Assembly (NCBI GenBank): GCA_900291925.1
Contig: UWYS01000003.1
Location: forward strand, 434,001 to 498,000
Direction: 5' to 3'
Source: Thecaphora thlaspeos
Lineage: Eukaryota; Basidiomycota; Ustilaginomycetes; Urocystidales; Glomosporiaceae
DNA length: 64,000 nucleotides
Positions 22,788 through 33,069 of this stretch are shown here, piece after piece (position 1 is the first letter of the stretch; each line of letters begins with the position of its first letter). The notes under the pieces are model-generated. The model had not been told where the DNA came from. It was given only the letters and a program-made list of their open reading frames with translations, and ran no database searches. The position numbers and the translations under genes were made by a program.

Positions 22788-23535
22788 CGAGACAGGAGAG
22801 GTAAGCTACGCAGCTTACCAGCCGCGAGCTACCGCTACGGTCGAAAGCGGTCGAGGTCAGGCAGGGCTGAGTACGGGGATGGGGACACGGGCGCTAGATG
22901 GAGCCAATGCCGGAGTGGTGGGGAGCGGGACTCGGTGGAAGGGCAAAGCAGGTCAAGTTCTGCGAGGCGAGTAGCGGGTGGCGAGGGGTTGAATGCGTGA
23001 TGGTTTCGGCGGGCGGATGGGGAGCGAATCGATAGACACGGCGAGCGATGATGATGATGATGATGGCGAGGGTGAAGATGATGGAGGGGATGTGTGGGTG
23101 GAAGGCACGAGATAAGTTAGGACGGGGCAGCGAGCTTCGCCCCGCGATTTCCTTATTTTGCGGGGTAACGCCTGCGAGCGCGCGACGGCCGCCGTGTCTT
23201 GGTCTGCGAGGCCCACCGAAGACGACCGACCCCCATCCCCCTCGTCCTGGCCCCTCCTTGTCCTGCGCTGGATGCCTTTTCCTGCACCCCCCACCAGCTC
23301 CGCCCTTTCGGGCGTGCCGCATGGCCTCGAGGTGTCGTTCGGCGGGCCCAGTTGGCCGGGCGTCGTTCGGGACACCAAAGGGGCTTCGCACGCATGCACA
23401 CTCTGTGCCTCACTCACCACCTTACACTGTATCTCCTCGGTGCGTTGTATCGAGGCTAGACCACAGCAGCCGCTGGCTCATCCCACAGCACGAGTGTGGT
23501 TGCAAGAGTTGCGTATCGTACAGGCGTCTTCCCCG
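22788..23535. other. Intergenic, promoter of the Zn2Cys6 gene and 3' end of STN1
   Basis: Contains an ATG/CAT trinucleotide run near 23046-23066 and C/T-rich leader sequence on the minus strand. No gene supported. Confidence 0.45.
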
Positions 23536-25987
23536 TCACACCGCCGTTGCCTTTGCTGTAGTCCACCGTCCAGACGACGATCGCGACACCAAGCTGTGCG
23601 CCATCAGCTCGTAAAGCGCCGCCTCGACCGCTTCCGTCGTCAGGCTCGAAAAGCTATTGTCGCGCTGCGACAGACGCCACAAAATCGTCTCGGCGTCGTA
23701 CGCAGCATGGCCTTGCACCGACGTTGCTGGACGCAACACCGCCAGCAGAGGCTCCGCTAGCACCTTGGACGTCACCAGCTGGTACATCTCTTCGTTCTGC
23801 CGCCCTTCCCTCCTCCCATTGTTGCCGCCCAACAGCGGCAAAGAGCCGGTGAGGTCGATCACGCTGCTGACTGGGCTCAAGAAACCACAGTCGTAGTCTG
23901 CGGCGGCGGTTGCTAGGATGATGAAGCCGTCCGTCATCATCTGGCGGACCGTCCACTGGAACAACCGCGTGACCTTGTCCGAAATCGGCTCGGATGATGC
24001 AGTCGACGACGCCGTCGAGGCCAGCGATTCCGCCGCCATCGTCGTCGTCGCGCTCGCCTTCTGCGCCCGACGCGCCAGCTTGATCCGCACCAACCTCTCC
24101 GCGAGCTCTCGGAGGTTCTTTTGCGCCGCCAAGTCGGAGACCGAGAACGCCTTGCTGCGACCCTTCGTGTCGATGCTCTGAGAGGAGAAGCCGGCGCCCG
24201 GGCCGAACTCGTCTACGAGGTGCTTCTGCACTTGTAGCCGAAAGTACGAGTCGGTCACCTTGGAGTCAGACAGCTTCTGATGCTTCCGCAGCCTGCGCGA
24301 AGTCGAACCGGGAGAAGATGCGAAGCTGGCCACCGACGGCTGGCGGCTCCTGCTGATGTCGATCGAAATGCTGGCATCGTGACGCCGGTGGCTTTCAGTG
24401 CCTCTGTAGCCGATCCCGTTGCGGGCGATGAGGCCGCGGTCGGATGATGGGTGCGAGGCCACCGTCGCTGCGCCCTCGACGTGCGAAGAGTCAAGCAAGA
24501 TGAAGAGCGCTTTGGCAGACGACCTGGTCGAGAGTCGCTTCTTTGCCCTGGATCGGTGGTCATTTCTTTCGCAGCCGTGTGAGGGCTGGCAGTCATCGGC
24601 AGCCTCTCCGTCCGAGAGAGGGTCGGACTGGCTTGAGAGCAGCTTGCGAGCCTTTTGGAGCTTCTTGCTTTGCTCCAGGTAGCGCCTGTCGTCATCCGGC
24701 CGCCGTAGCTCGTCTTCTGGCTTTGCGACGGTTGTCGGCGTCGCAGACACTTGGGATGTCGGCGGCGAGATGAGCCGCCGGTGAGACTCAACGTCTTCAC
24801 CGGTCGGGGTGTAGACACGCGACTTCTGCTTGCCGTGCCTGCCATGGTTGCCTTTATTAGTGAGATGGCCAGCTCCGGCCTCGTCCGCATCGTGCGCGTT
24901 GGTGTCCCAGGGCGTCGTAGTGGTGCGATCGTCCTGTGCAGGCATTGTTGACGGAAGCGATGCAGTCAAATGCTGAACCCGCTCAGGCGTGAGAGGTCTG
25001 CCATACTCGCCCTCGGCCAGGCCTATCGCTTCGATGAAGTGCCGGCTCTCGTCGTTTGCATCGGACAGTAGCGCTATCGTGGCCAATGACGATGGCAAGA
25101 GGGTGTCGGAGCGCGAGATCAGCTTTTGTACCCCCTGTCCCGAGAGCATTGCTGATCATTGACCGACTAACCTAGCTTGCCAGGCGAGAGGATGCGATCG
25201 CCGTCAAAGTCGGGGCGTATCCTGCCAGTCGCCCGGACCAGCTCCCCGACTGCATGCTTAGGTGTGCACTCGAATGACCAGCTGGCTGACGAGAAACTGC
25301 TGAGATCCCGAAGAGCCCCTGCGGCGGTGCCAGTGGTCTGGTACTTGCTTCGTTTCGGCGAGGGAGGTCGGACGTAGCAGCTCGGTATCCCGGTAGGCCG
25401 CTGTTCGGCCTTTGAGGCACGCCGCTCTGCTGGTTTCTGCTCTCGATACGCATCGCCCTCGCGCCCGGCTACGTGCACCCGCAGCACCGCCGTCCCATCA
25501 TCGATTTCGTAGATGACCTTGCGCTCCTTTGCGGTGACGCCTACGACGATGCCGCATATTGTCGCGTTGAGGCAGGGTGTGTTGAGATGTCGGTAGAGCG
25601 GCAGTCCTAGACGATTACGGTCACGAGGCAGGCACCAGGCGGCAAGTGAGTCAGCGTCATTGGGTGATGCTCAGAGTCTGATTTGAGTCAGTTCGCGCCT
25701 TGCTCACCTCCCAGCGCCATGCCGACCCCTTCGAGGAGCGGCATGCGCCTAACGTCGCGAGCAAAGCATCGTACGGCCGACCTCGCGTGCCCGGCCCAGT
25801 CGTAGAGACGTGTGTAGTGAGAAGGCTCGAGTGGTGCGGGTGGCGGGCGTGGTCTGCGATGGTCTTGGTCTGCATGCGATCGGGATGGTCGTTGGTCGGC
25901 GCCTCGTTGCAGCGTGTACGACGGGTGGCGGGAGGAGGTGGTGGCTTCGACCAAAGCAGCAGCGTGTGAGCCCCGCTGCCGCGTCAT
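23536..25987 (-). CDS. STN1: CST complex subunit Stn1 (telomere capping), 750 aa, 3 exons
   Basis: Stn1 with Cdc13/Ctc1 and Ten1 forms the RPA-like CST complex that caps telomeres and recruits polymerase alpha. Exons 25708-25987, 25172-25606 and 23536-25073. The N-terminus reads LYDWAGHARSAVRCFARDV then GLPLYRHLNTPC, and the OB fold follows: CGIVVGVTAKERKVIYEIDD with GTAVLRVHV, a Pro/Ser-rich loop insertion of about 60 residues, then HAVGELVRATGRI and RILSPGKL. Exon 3 begins LLSDANDESRHFIEAI, which matches the Asp-Pro-Asn-Glu segment of the family only when intron 2 is spliced 25171-25074 (acceptor GATAG). After a disordered middle, residues about 540-750 form the C-terminal winged-helix part (KVTRLFQWTVRQMMTDGFI, AAYDAETILWRLSQ). 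Longer than yeast Stn1 (494 aa). Confidence 0.85.
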
Positions 25988-26256
25988 TGGGGCGGCGTCG
26001 ATGGAGTTGGCGCTGTTTGACGCTTGGCGGACATGCCGAGACGGTGGCGGCGAGATGCAAGAGGGACGCCCTCGTGCTCGTGGTGGCTAAAGAGGGACTA
26101 GGGAGGGATACGAGAGCGGCGGAGTGAGGTAGCCGTGCAAGGTTTAGCTCGCCCGTCTCGGTGGACGCGGGCTGCAATCGATAAATGAATTACATTGTGA
26201 TTTCTGGATGGCTTTCCGGCTGTTGGTGTCAAGCAGGCAGGCAGACAGGCCGGCCA

Positions 26257-26285
26257 GGCGTGGCGTGGCGTGGCGTGGCGTGGCG
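26257..26285. repeat. GGCGT pentanucleotide tandem repeat
   Basis: Nearly six perfect GGCGT units in the STN1-CHZ1 promoter region. Confidence 0.9.
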
Positions 26286-26367
26286 CCGCCTCTTTCTTTG
26301 TGCCGTCGCGTAAAAGTGGCCGCGCAAAAAAAAAACACGCACAAACCGCGCCCTCTCGCCCGCGCAC

Positions 26368-26390
26368 AGAGAGAGAGAGAGAGAGAGAGA
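26368..26390. repeat. (AG)n microsatellite
   Basis: About eleven AG units about 110 bp upstream of the CHZ1 start codon. Confidence 0.9.
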
Positions 26391-26498
26391 CCAACACACA
26401 CCGCCCCGCCTCTCTCCGTCTTTCTCAAGCGAGTGCGCTTCCTTCCTTCTAGACCACCTCACTTCACATCACCTTCCCCCAACCTTGCCTTCGCAACA

Positions 26499-27381
26499 AT
26501 GGCGACAACGCACACAGAAATGTCCGACCAGACCAAGTGAGCATTCACCCCTCCCTCCCTCGACGATAGCAATGACCCCTTGCTGGCAGATTGCTGCTCT
26601 GCCTCTGGCCTGCTGACCTGCCCTTCGTCCACATCGCACTCAGCAGCACCACACCCGCCGTCGAGCAGGCTGGCTCCTTGCCTGCCGCCGGTAATGTCTC
26701 CGCTGCTACCACCGCTGCTCCTGCCGACGTCGTCGAGCATTACGTCCCCACGGCCAACAAGGGGAAGGGCAAGGCTGTCGCCTCCGGTCAGTCGCCCCGC
26801 AGCCTCTCAACCCCGCCGAGGAACACGTCCCCGATTTGACCTCGCACTTCCCTGCTCTTGCTGCTCTACCTTACCGCCCTCGCCCAACAGTCGAAGATGA
26901 GGAGGAGGAGGACGATGACGACGATGACGATGATGATGACGATGACGACGACGACGATGAAGATGAGGACGACGTGCGTTGACCAGGCATGCTCTCGTCT
27001 CGCTGCCTTGACCTTACCGTCACTGACGAGACGAGCCGACTTGACTGCATATACCTTGCCTGCGCCAGATCGACGAGAGCATGGACGCCGAAGAGAACAT
27101 GTCCGCCCTCGACATGGGCAACATTGTTTACAGCAGTCGTCGGCGTGCCGCTGGACCCATCGACTACAGCTCCGAGGAGGCGATGAAGAAGGCCGGTCTC
27201 ACCAAGGACGCCGAGGCGTCGGCCGATGCCGAAGACGAGGACCCCGAGTTCAAGGTGCATTGTGCTGAGCCGCTGTCCCGAGGCATTGCTTGTCCAGGAG
27301 ACGACGCTAACCTGTGCCCCGCCTGTATTTGATGCTGTTGCTCTTCTCTTCATGTAGGCTGCCGAAATGGACGAGGAATAG
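26499..27381 (+). CDS. CHZ1: Histone chaperone Chz1 (H2A.Z-H2B), 157 aa, 5 exons
   Basis: Chz1 binds H2A.Z-H2B dimers and helps SWR1 deposit them in chromatin. Exons 26499-26536, 26644-26786, 26891-26973, 27069-27254, 27358-27381; the joined frame is 474 nt. The CHZ signature is in exon 4: a Met/Asp-rich lead, then MGNIVYSSRRRAAGPIDYSS, comparable to the SNIV-xRRTRGxxIDY core of the family. Exon 3 encodes almost only Asp/Glu (a run of about 25 acidic residues) and the C-terminus is acidic again (AAEMDEE). The Ala/Pro-rich N-terminus is probably disordered. Length agrees with yeast Chz1 (153 aa). Introns flank the acidic exon exactly. Confidence 0.88.
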
Positions 27382-27671
27382 AGCCTGCCATCCCGCATGA
27401 GGTGTGCTGATTACCACACTACTACTCTCGGTCCCTCTGGACTAGCCAGCGCGCATCACATTCTTGACGAGGCCAACCCCGGGTCTACTCGGACCGAGCA
27501 GAGGGTGAGCGATATGGGGTTTGCCTGCGATGTTGATATTATCGACGAAGGAGAGAAGAACCAATAATGTCAGTCAATGTGCTAGAATACAACAAGTAGG
27601 AGCGCAATATGCAAGGGCGAGGAGCAGACAAGGACACCGTGGGGAGGGATCAGGGACGACGGGCAGACGTC

Positions 27672-28585
27672 CTAGTCTTCTGGCTCGACGTCTTCGACCC
27701 CTGGCCCACCGAAACCCTCATTGACGAACTCGTCCTCGTCCATCTCAACGGCCGGATCAATCTCGTAGGCGTCGTCTTGCCCCTCGAGCTCTTCGTCCTG
27801 TCCAGGCACGACCGCCAACCCGTTCTCGTCCCCTTGTCCCAAGTCCGCCGCCGCTGTGTCTTGGTGTCCGTAGCCGTTGAGCGCCATCGCCTCGTTAGCC
27901 GCCGTCTCCTGGCCCAAACCGTTGACCGTTGCCGCCAGCTCATCTTGCCCTGGGTTTCCCTCGGCGTAGGCGTTGACGCTGCATCCGGCGGATGCGGGGA
28001 TGTAGCTCTGGACCAGCTGAAGAATCTCTTCGACCTGGTCGTCGTAGAAGCGTTCCGAGAGTTCTTCGACCAGCGTGTGCAGCTCGACGACGCTGCTTGG
28101 CGAGTGGTTGACGATCTGAAGGCGCTCCGATTTGTTGAGGCCCAAGCCACCGCGTCGCGCCTCGGCATCGGTGAGAGAGTAGCCGCGCGCCTTGAGGGCG
28201 TCCATAAGACCGGTGATGGCGTATTCCGTCTGGTGGGCGCAGGGCCTCGCTACATCGGAGAGGAAGGCGATCGTCTGGGGCGGGAGGAAGACGTGTTCCG
28301 ATAATGCATCAGCGACCGGCGCTGGGGTTGCGATCGCAGGAGCGACGGTTTGGGATCTCATCTTCTGCTTCTCACCTCGTACTGTATCGTCCTGAGGTTT
28401 TCTGGCACCTGTTCCAGCCATTCCTCCTGGTCCTGGTACACGCTCTCCTGCACCTCCTCTGCTGTGGCGAACTTTTGCGCCTTGAGCTGCTGGGAGCGCT
28501 GGATCTGATCGGCCTCCATGTCCTTGAGGGCCACGAGCACCTCAAAGTCGGAGAGAAGAGCTGCGCGCAGCTTGACCACCTTCAT
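27672..28585 (-). CDS. RPC9: RNA polymerase III subunit Rpc9 (C17/CRCP), 270 aa, 2 exons
   Basis: Rpc9 pairs with Rpc8 in the Pol III stalk, the counterpart of Rpb4. Exons 28376-28585 and 27672-28274, phase 0. The start at MKVVKLRAALLSDFEVL matches the family's N-terminus exactly (yeast begins MKV); the in-frame upstream ATG at 28630 is probably not used. The conserved core continues with PENLRTIQYE across the intron, SLTDAEARR and LNKSERLQIVN, then VVELHTLVEELSERFYDDQV, the HRDC-like end. Beyond residue about 165 there is a 100-residue acidic, Gln/Gly-rich tail absent from the 161-aa yeast and 148-aa human proteins. The 430-bp gap to SOF1 is a divergent promoter linking two growth-related genes (Pol III and ribosome biogenesis). 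Confidence 0.88.
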
Positions 28586-29015
28586 GCTGCGCGTGTGCGG
28601 GCCGGGTGCAGACGAGACGTCGGTGTGCAAGGCAAGTGAATGCGATGGGTGTGAGGTTTGAGGGGTGAGTCGGAATCGAGGAGTGAGGAGCTAGGAGCTA
28701 GGAGCTAGGAGCTAGGAAGGGAGGGAGGGGTGGATTCGAACGAGAAGAGAGAAATAAAGCCAAGCAGCACAGAGAGAGAGAGCGAGAGCGAGAGCTGGAA
28801 TCCAACATAGCTTACCTAAGCGTGCACGGAGGTGGCCAAAAGAAGTCAAAAGAGCAAGCCGCTCGCGTCAAAAATCAGAGAAATTCTCTCCGTCCCCGGC
28901 ACAGCAGCCCCCGGCGCAGCAGCGGCAGCTTGCACCCTGCTCCTCGACCGCCACTGGCCTCCCCCACCTTCGCTGCCACCACCACCACCGCCGGCACACC
29001 GACGACACACCCAGC
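28586..29015. promoter_or_regulatory. Divergent promoter between RPC9 and SOF1
   Basis: Head-to-head gap with a 7-bp tandem repeat and a GA-rich run (about 28770-28796). The last 100 bases are CCA/CCG-rich leader of SOF1. No TATA element recognised. Confidence 0.5.
28686..28718. repeat. GGAGCTA tandem repeat
   Basis: Four-plus perfect copies of a 7-bp unit (GGAGCTA) in the RPC9 upstream region; the unit contains the palindrome AGCT. Confidence 0.9.
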
Positions 29016-30618
29016 ATGAAGATCAAGGCACTCTCCCGCTCACTCGACGCCCACGCCCCCGCCAGGCAGGGCGACCCCGCCCCTATCTCGCGCAACCTCG
29101 ACCCGGCGCTCCACCCCTTCGACAAGCCGAGAGAGTACACCCGCGCCCTCAACGCCGCCAAGCTGGACCGTCTCTTTGCCAAGCCATTCGTCGCCGCGCT
29201 CGATGGGCACATCGACGGCATCTATGCACTCGCAAAGGATTACAACAGGCTCAACGTCGTGGCTAGTGGCAGCGGTGACGGAGGTGAGTCGCAGTCGGCC
29301 CGGATGGCGGCCACGGTCCTGGGCGACTTCTTACTGATGGCAGACGCCTCTTCGTCCCCCCTCTCTCACCCGTTCCCCCGCAGAGATCCGACTGTGGGAC
29401 CTCGCACGCCAGAGGCCCATCTACGTCTACCCGAAGGCGCACTCTGGCATCATCCAGTCGCTCTGCATCTCGCCCCTCACCTTTGCCTCACCCAGCAATG
29501 CCTCAGCGCTGGGCCGGAGGATGCTCTCCTGCTCGACCGACAGGACCGTCAAGTTGTGGGATGCCGATCCTCGACCGGACGGCATCGGCCTCAGTGGCGA
29601 GCCGGGCGGTGCGGAGGACGACGAGGACGACGATCTCGACATGACGGCATCGGGGAGCGCCCGCCGAGGCGGCCTGCTCAGCACACGGGACAAGGACGTC
29701 CCGGCCAGCGAGCCGCTGACCGTCTACTACGGACAGTCGGCCTTCAACTCGCTCTCGCACCACGCCACGTCGGCCGTATTCGCATCAGCCTCGTCGTCGA
29801 TCCAGACGTGGGACCTGGAGCGCGGCGGCTCCTCGGACCCGCTGCGCACCATGACGTGGGGTCCGGACGCCATCAACGTCGTTCGCTTCAACCAGAGCGA
29901 GAAGGAGGTGCTGGCGAGCGCCGGCACGGATCGGAGCGTGGTGCTTTACGACCTGCGCAGCGGCAAGCCGCTGACCAAGATGACGATGGGGATGCGCGCC
30001 AACGACCTCGCCTGGTCGCCGATCGAGCCGACGGTGTTTGCGGTGGCGAGCGAGGACCACAACATCTACACGTTCGACATGCGCAACCTCAAGCAGGCCA
30101 CGCAGATCTACAAGGACCATGTTGCCGCCGTCATGTCGGTCGACTTTTCGCCCACGGGGCAGGAGCTCGTGTCGGGTTCGTACGATCGCACGCTGCGGAT
30201 CTGGGACGTTGGGCGCGGCAACCACTCGCGCGACGTCTACCACACCAAGCGCATGCAGCGCATCTTTTCGACGTCGTTCAGCATGGATGCGCGCTTCGTC
30301 CTTTCCGGGTCGGACGACGGCAACGTGCGCATTTGGAAGGCCAAGGCGAGCGAGAAGCTGGGTATCCTGAGTACGCGCGAGATGGCCAGCAGGGAGTACG
30401 CCGAGTCGCTGCGGCAGAAGTGGGCGGGCGTCGGCGACGTTGCGCGCATCGAGAGACAACGACACACGCCCAAGGCCATCAAGCATGCGCAGAAACTCAA
30501 AAAGACGATGCTCGATGCCCGTCGCGTCAAGGAGGAACACCGAAGGGGTCACTCCAAGATGGGAGACAAAAAGCCAAAGGCGGCAAGAAAGGCCGCCGTA
30601 CTCGACATCAGGGAGTAG
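29016..30618 (+). CDS. SOF1: Sof1/DCAF13 WD40 protein of the U3 processome, 500 aa, 2 exons
   Basis: Sof1 is a U3 snoRNP-associated WD40 protein needed for 18S rRNA processing in the nucleolus. Exons 29016-29283 and 29384-30618, phase 1 (G/AG). The N-terminus MKIKALSRS and the segment REYTRALNAAKLDRLFAKPF are diagnostic. Seven WD repeats follow (for example DRTVKLWD, DRSVVLYDLRSGKP, DRTLRIWDVGRG, DDGNVRIWKAKASEKLG). The C-terminal Sof1 domain is basic: STREMASREYAESLRQKW, KAIKHAQKLKKTM and a Lys/Arg-rich tail. Length is close to yeast Sof1 (489 aa). Repeat two has an acidic insertion (EDDEDDDLDM) not typical of the family. Confidence 0.95.
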
Positions 30619-31242
30619 TCGTCGCACCGAGCCCACGCACGCTCGGCCTTGCGGTTTGGGCGTTTTAACTTTGCGTTTCCTTTTCTCGGTCTTGTGTCGC
30701 TCCCTGAGCACTTGTGTTTCCTTCCCCGTTCCTCTCCCCGTCCCCGTCCCTTGTACTTGTACCACGTCCGCATCCGCACCCGAATCGACGGACATATTTC
30801 CAACTCGCCACGATCTGCCGACCGCATCACCACCTATCTGCCCTATGTTCTTTTCCGACGAGCGACTTGCATCACCACGAACGACAACCTCAACAGAGAA
30901 GCTTCGTCAAGGCCAAGCCAAACTGTGTGCAGCAGCTTTGACCCTAATGGAGTGTGATGGGAAGGGATGGGAATGGGATTAAACAAGGTTGGTTGACTGC
31001 TAAGGTGGACGATAGTGGTACATACTGTTACACAGCAGAGGCAGCGAGAAGGGCGGGTGGTCGACATGGACGAGCGAGCGAGAGAGGAAGAGAGAGAGAG
31101 TACAACTTACGAGATTGTTCGGTAGGTGGAGAAAGGACAAGGAATTCGTGGTTAGGAATACAACAGGTGCGAAGGCGAATGGCGTGTAGGTCGAATCACG
31201 GCGTGATCCAGAGAGATAGCGAGATAGCGGTGGAGCGACAGG
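30619..31242. other. Convergent intergenic region SOF1/HAP2
   Basis: 3' flanks of two convergent genes. Pyrimidine-rich after 30660 and purine-rich near 31060-31110. No coding frame supported. Confidence 0.5.
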
Positions 31243-33069
31243 CTATGTCGTAGTCGGACTCCTCTGCAGGAAGCGTCCGCCGGGCCCTCTAGGCCTCCTG
31301 ACGGCGTGGCGGTGTCGACTCTCGTGGAGGTACGGCTTGCGCCCGTCTTCGTCGAGGTTCTCGCCATCGATGCTGCCAGAGTGCTGTCTCTCGCCGTTCT
31401 GCAGCTCGGCGAGCCAGACCTTCTTGCGGGACTCTTCGATACACGCCCGCGCCGCGCGCCGTTTCAGGATGCGCTGATACTGCTTCGCGTTGACGTAGAG
31501 CGGCTCGTCCTCGGTCACCGCGCCGCCCAACGCCGACGTCGTCGCGTCGCCGTCTCCGGCGAGTACGTTTTCGGCCGAGGAGAAGGCACTATGGCCCGCG
31601 GCAGAATGTCCCTCGGCACCCTGGTCGCTGGTCAAGTCTTCGCCTAACTGGACGCTGAGGCCGAGGTTGGAAGGCGCACCGCCGTGGCCATGTCCATGTC
31701 CGTGGATATGGTGCGCAGCGGTGCCGTAGCCGAACTCTTCTGGAGATGCGACGGCAGAGGCCGAGGCCGAGGCGGACGGATGCCGCGACCCAGGCATCGA
31801 GGCGCTGAAGCCTCCCTGCTGGTGCGCGTGCTGGCTGCCCGGCGTATCGGTCGATAGTGACGGCGAAAAACTGGACCACAGCCGGTGGTGTTCGGTCGCC
31901 GCCGCCGCCGCTGCATTGGACGGATGCGAATGAAGCGCTACTCCGACGTCGTCGCCGTCGCCCGAGTGGATCCACGCGGTGATGTCTGGCTCATCATAGC
32001 CGCCGCCATCCGAAGTCGTACCATAGTCTGCCATCGACTCTCCGCTTTGTACATGGGCGAGGTTGGTCTTCTTGCCCTTAACTGGCCTCCCCCTCGGTCT
32101 CGGGCCATCAGCAGTGGATGCTGCCTCGGACCCCTCCGCCTCTGGTCCGACGCCCCTCGGTCGTTTCCTCTGCCTCGGCCTGACGTTACCTTCGGAGCCC
32201 GAGTCATCCTCGGGTCGCGTCGGGGCCACAAGGGCCGAGGCCATATGGCTGTAGTCGGTTGCCGAAGAGGGCGAATCGACCAGACCGTAGCTTGAGTGTG
32301 GCGTGCCGCCCGTCGAAGTGGTGGCGAACGTCGTCTCCCATGGCATGCGCGCACCCACGACAGCGCTGTAGTCGGCGGCTGGATGTCCGATGTGGCCGTG
32401 GCCGTCATTGGAAGCGAGGGCATAGTACGAGTCGGCCGGAGAGTTGGCCCACCTTAGGCGGCCGCTGTGCGAGAGGGGTGCCACCGAGCCGCTGGACGAA
32501 GATTGGTGGTCGGCCGAGGGCGAGAAGCGGTGATGGGGCGTGCTTCCGGCGCTGTTGTACGGGTCGAGGTAGTGCTGGTGATGTTGATGGTGCTGCTGGT
32601 GGTGGTGCGGGTGGTGGACGCTGGCGGAATGCGAGGCGTGGAAGGGCTGGTGGTGGTGCGACGAGGAGGCGGCGTGGCGCGACGAGGGCGGTGTGCCCGC
32701 TGCGCTGTTAGTGTTCGCGTGCTGGATGTAGAAGGCGCCCATGGGGAGCGTCGGCGTGTGGGCGGATGCCGAGAGCTGCGGACTGGCGATGTTGGCGTGG
32801 GCGCTGCCATAGGAAATGGCCATACCTGCAGGCGAGGAGCTGTGCGGCGAAGAGGTGGCCGAGCTGCGGTGATGGCCGGCCGCGGTGGCGGCGGCGGCGT
32901 AGTCGTAGAGGTGAGGGAAGGCGTGACCGCTGTGCGGGTGGCTGTTTGACATAGCGCCGTGCGTGTGGGCCATGCCGGCAGCGCCGAAGGTGTAGCCGTG
33001 GGGCTGCGTGTGGTCGTCGATGACGATTGTCGCCGCGGCGCCGGAATACGGCGTCTCCCGTAGACTCAT
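31243..33069 (-). CDS. HAP2: CCAAT-binding factor subunit Hap2/NF-YA, 608 aa
   Basis: NF-YA binds the Hap3/Hap5 histone-fold dimer and contacts CCAAT boxes. The core lies at the extreme C-terminus: subunit-interaction helix [20 protein letters not shown] near residue 525, and DNA-binding segment [20 protein letters not shown] ending [11 protein letters not shown]. Between the two there are about 30 residues ([15 protein letters not shown]...) where the family normally has about a dozen, so roughly 20 residues are inserted. The insertion has no plausible intron inside it. The 500 residues before the core are His/Ser/Ala/Gly-rich and disordered, with [15 protein letters not shown] runs. The start at [10 protein letters not shown] (33069) is the first ATG of the frame; a further 5' exon is possible. 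Confidence 0.88.
   Translation of the reverse strand: MSLRETPYSGAAATIVIDDHTQPHGYTFGAAGMAHTHGAMSNSHPHSGHAFPHLYDYAAAATAAGHHRSSATSSPHSSSPAGMAISYGSAHANIASPQLSASAHTPTLPMGAFYIQHANTNSAAGTPPSSRHAASSSHHHQPFHASHSASVHHPHHHQQHHQHHQHYLDPYNSAGSTPHHRFSPSADHQSSSSGSVAPLSHSGRLRWANSPADSYYALASNDGHGHIGHPAADYSAVVGARMPWETTFATTSTGGTPHSSYGLVDSPSSATDYSHMASALVAPTRPEDDSGSEGNVRPRQRKRPRGVGPEAEGSEAASTADGPRPRGRPVKGKKTNLAHVQSGESMADYGTTSDGGGYDEPDITAWIHSGDGDDVGVALHSHPSNAAAAAATEHHRLWSSFSPSLSTDTPGSQHAHQQGGFSASMPGSRHPSASASASAVASPEEFGYGTAAHHIHGHGHGHGGAPSNLGLSVQLGEDLTSDQGAEGHSAAGHSAFSSAENVLAGDGDATTSALGGAVTEDEPLYVNAKQYQRILKRRAARACIEESRKKVWLAELQNGERQHSGSIDGENLDEDGRKPYLHESRHRHAVRRPRGPGGRFLQRSPTTT

Larger units (their letters stand above)
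25988..26498. promoter_or_regulatory. Divergent promoter between STN1 and CHZ1
   Basis: A 511-bp head-to-head gap. It holds a GGCGT pentanucleotide repeat, an A-run and an AG microsatellite just upstream of the CHZ1 leader. No TATA element recognised. The function as a shared promoter follows from gene orientation only. Confidence 0.5.

Noticed and set aside
25135..25171. A 37-nt STN1 intron using GTTAGT and GACAG
   Set aside because: It is unusually short and puts exon 3 out of frame; the 98-nt intron ending at 25074 restores both phase and family conservation.
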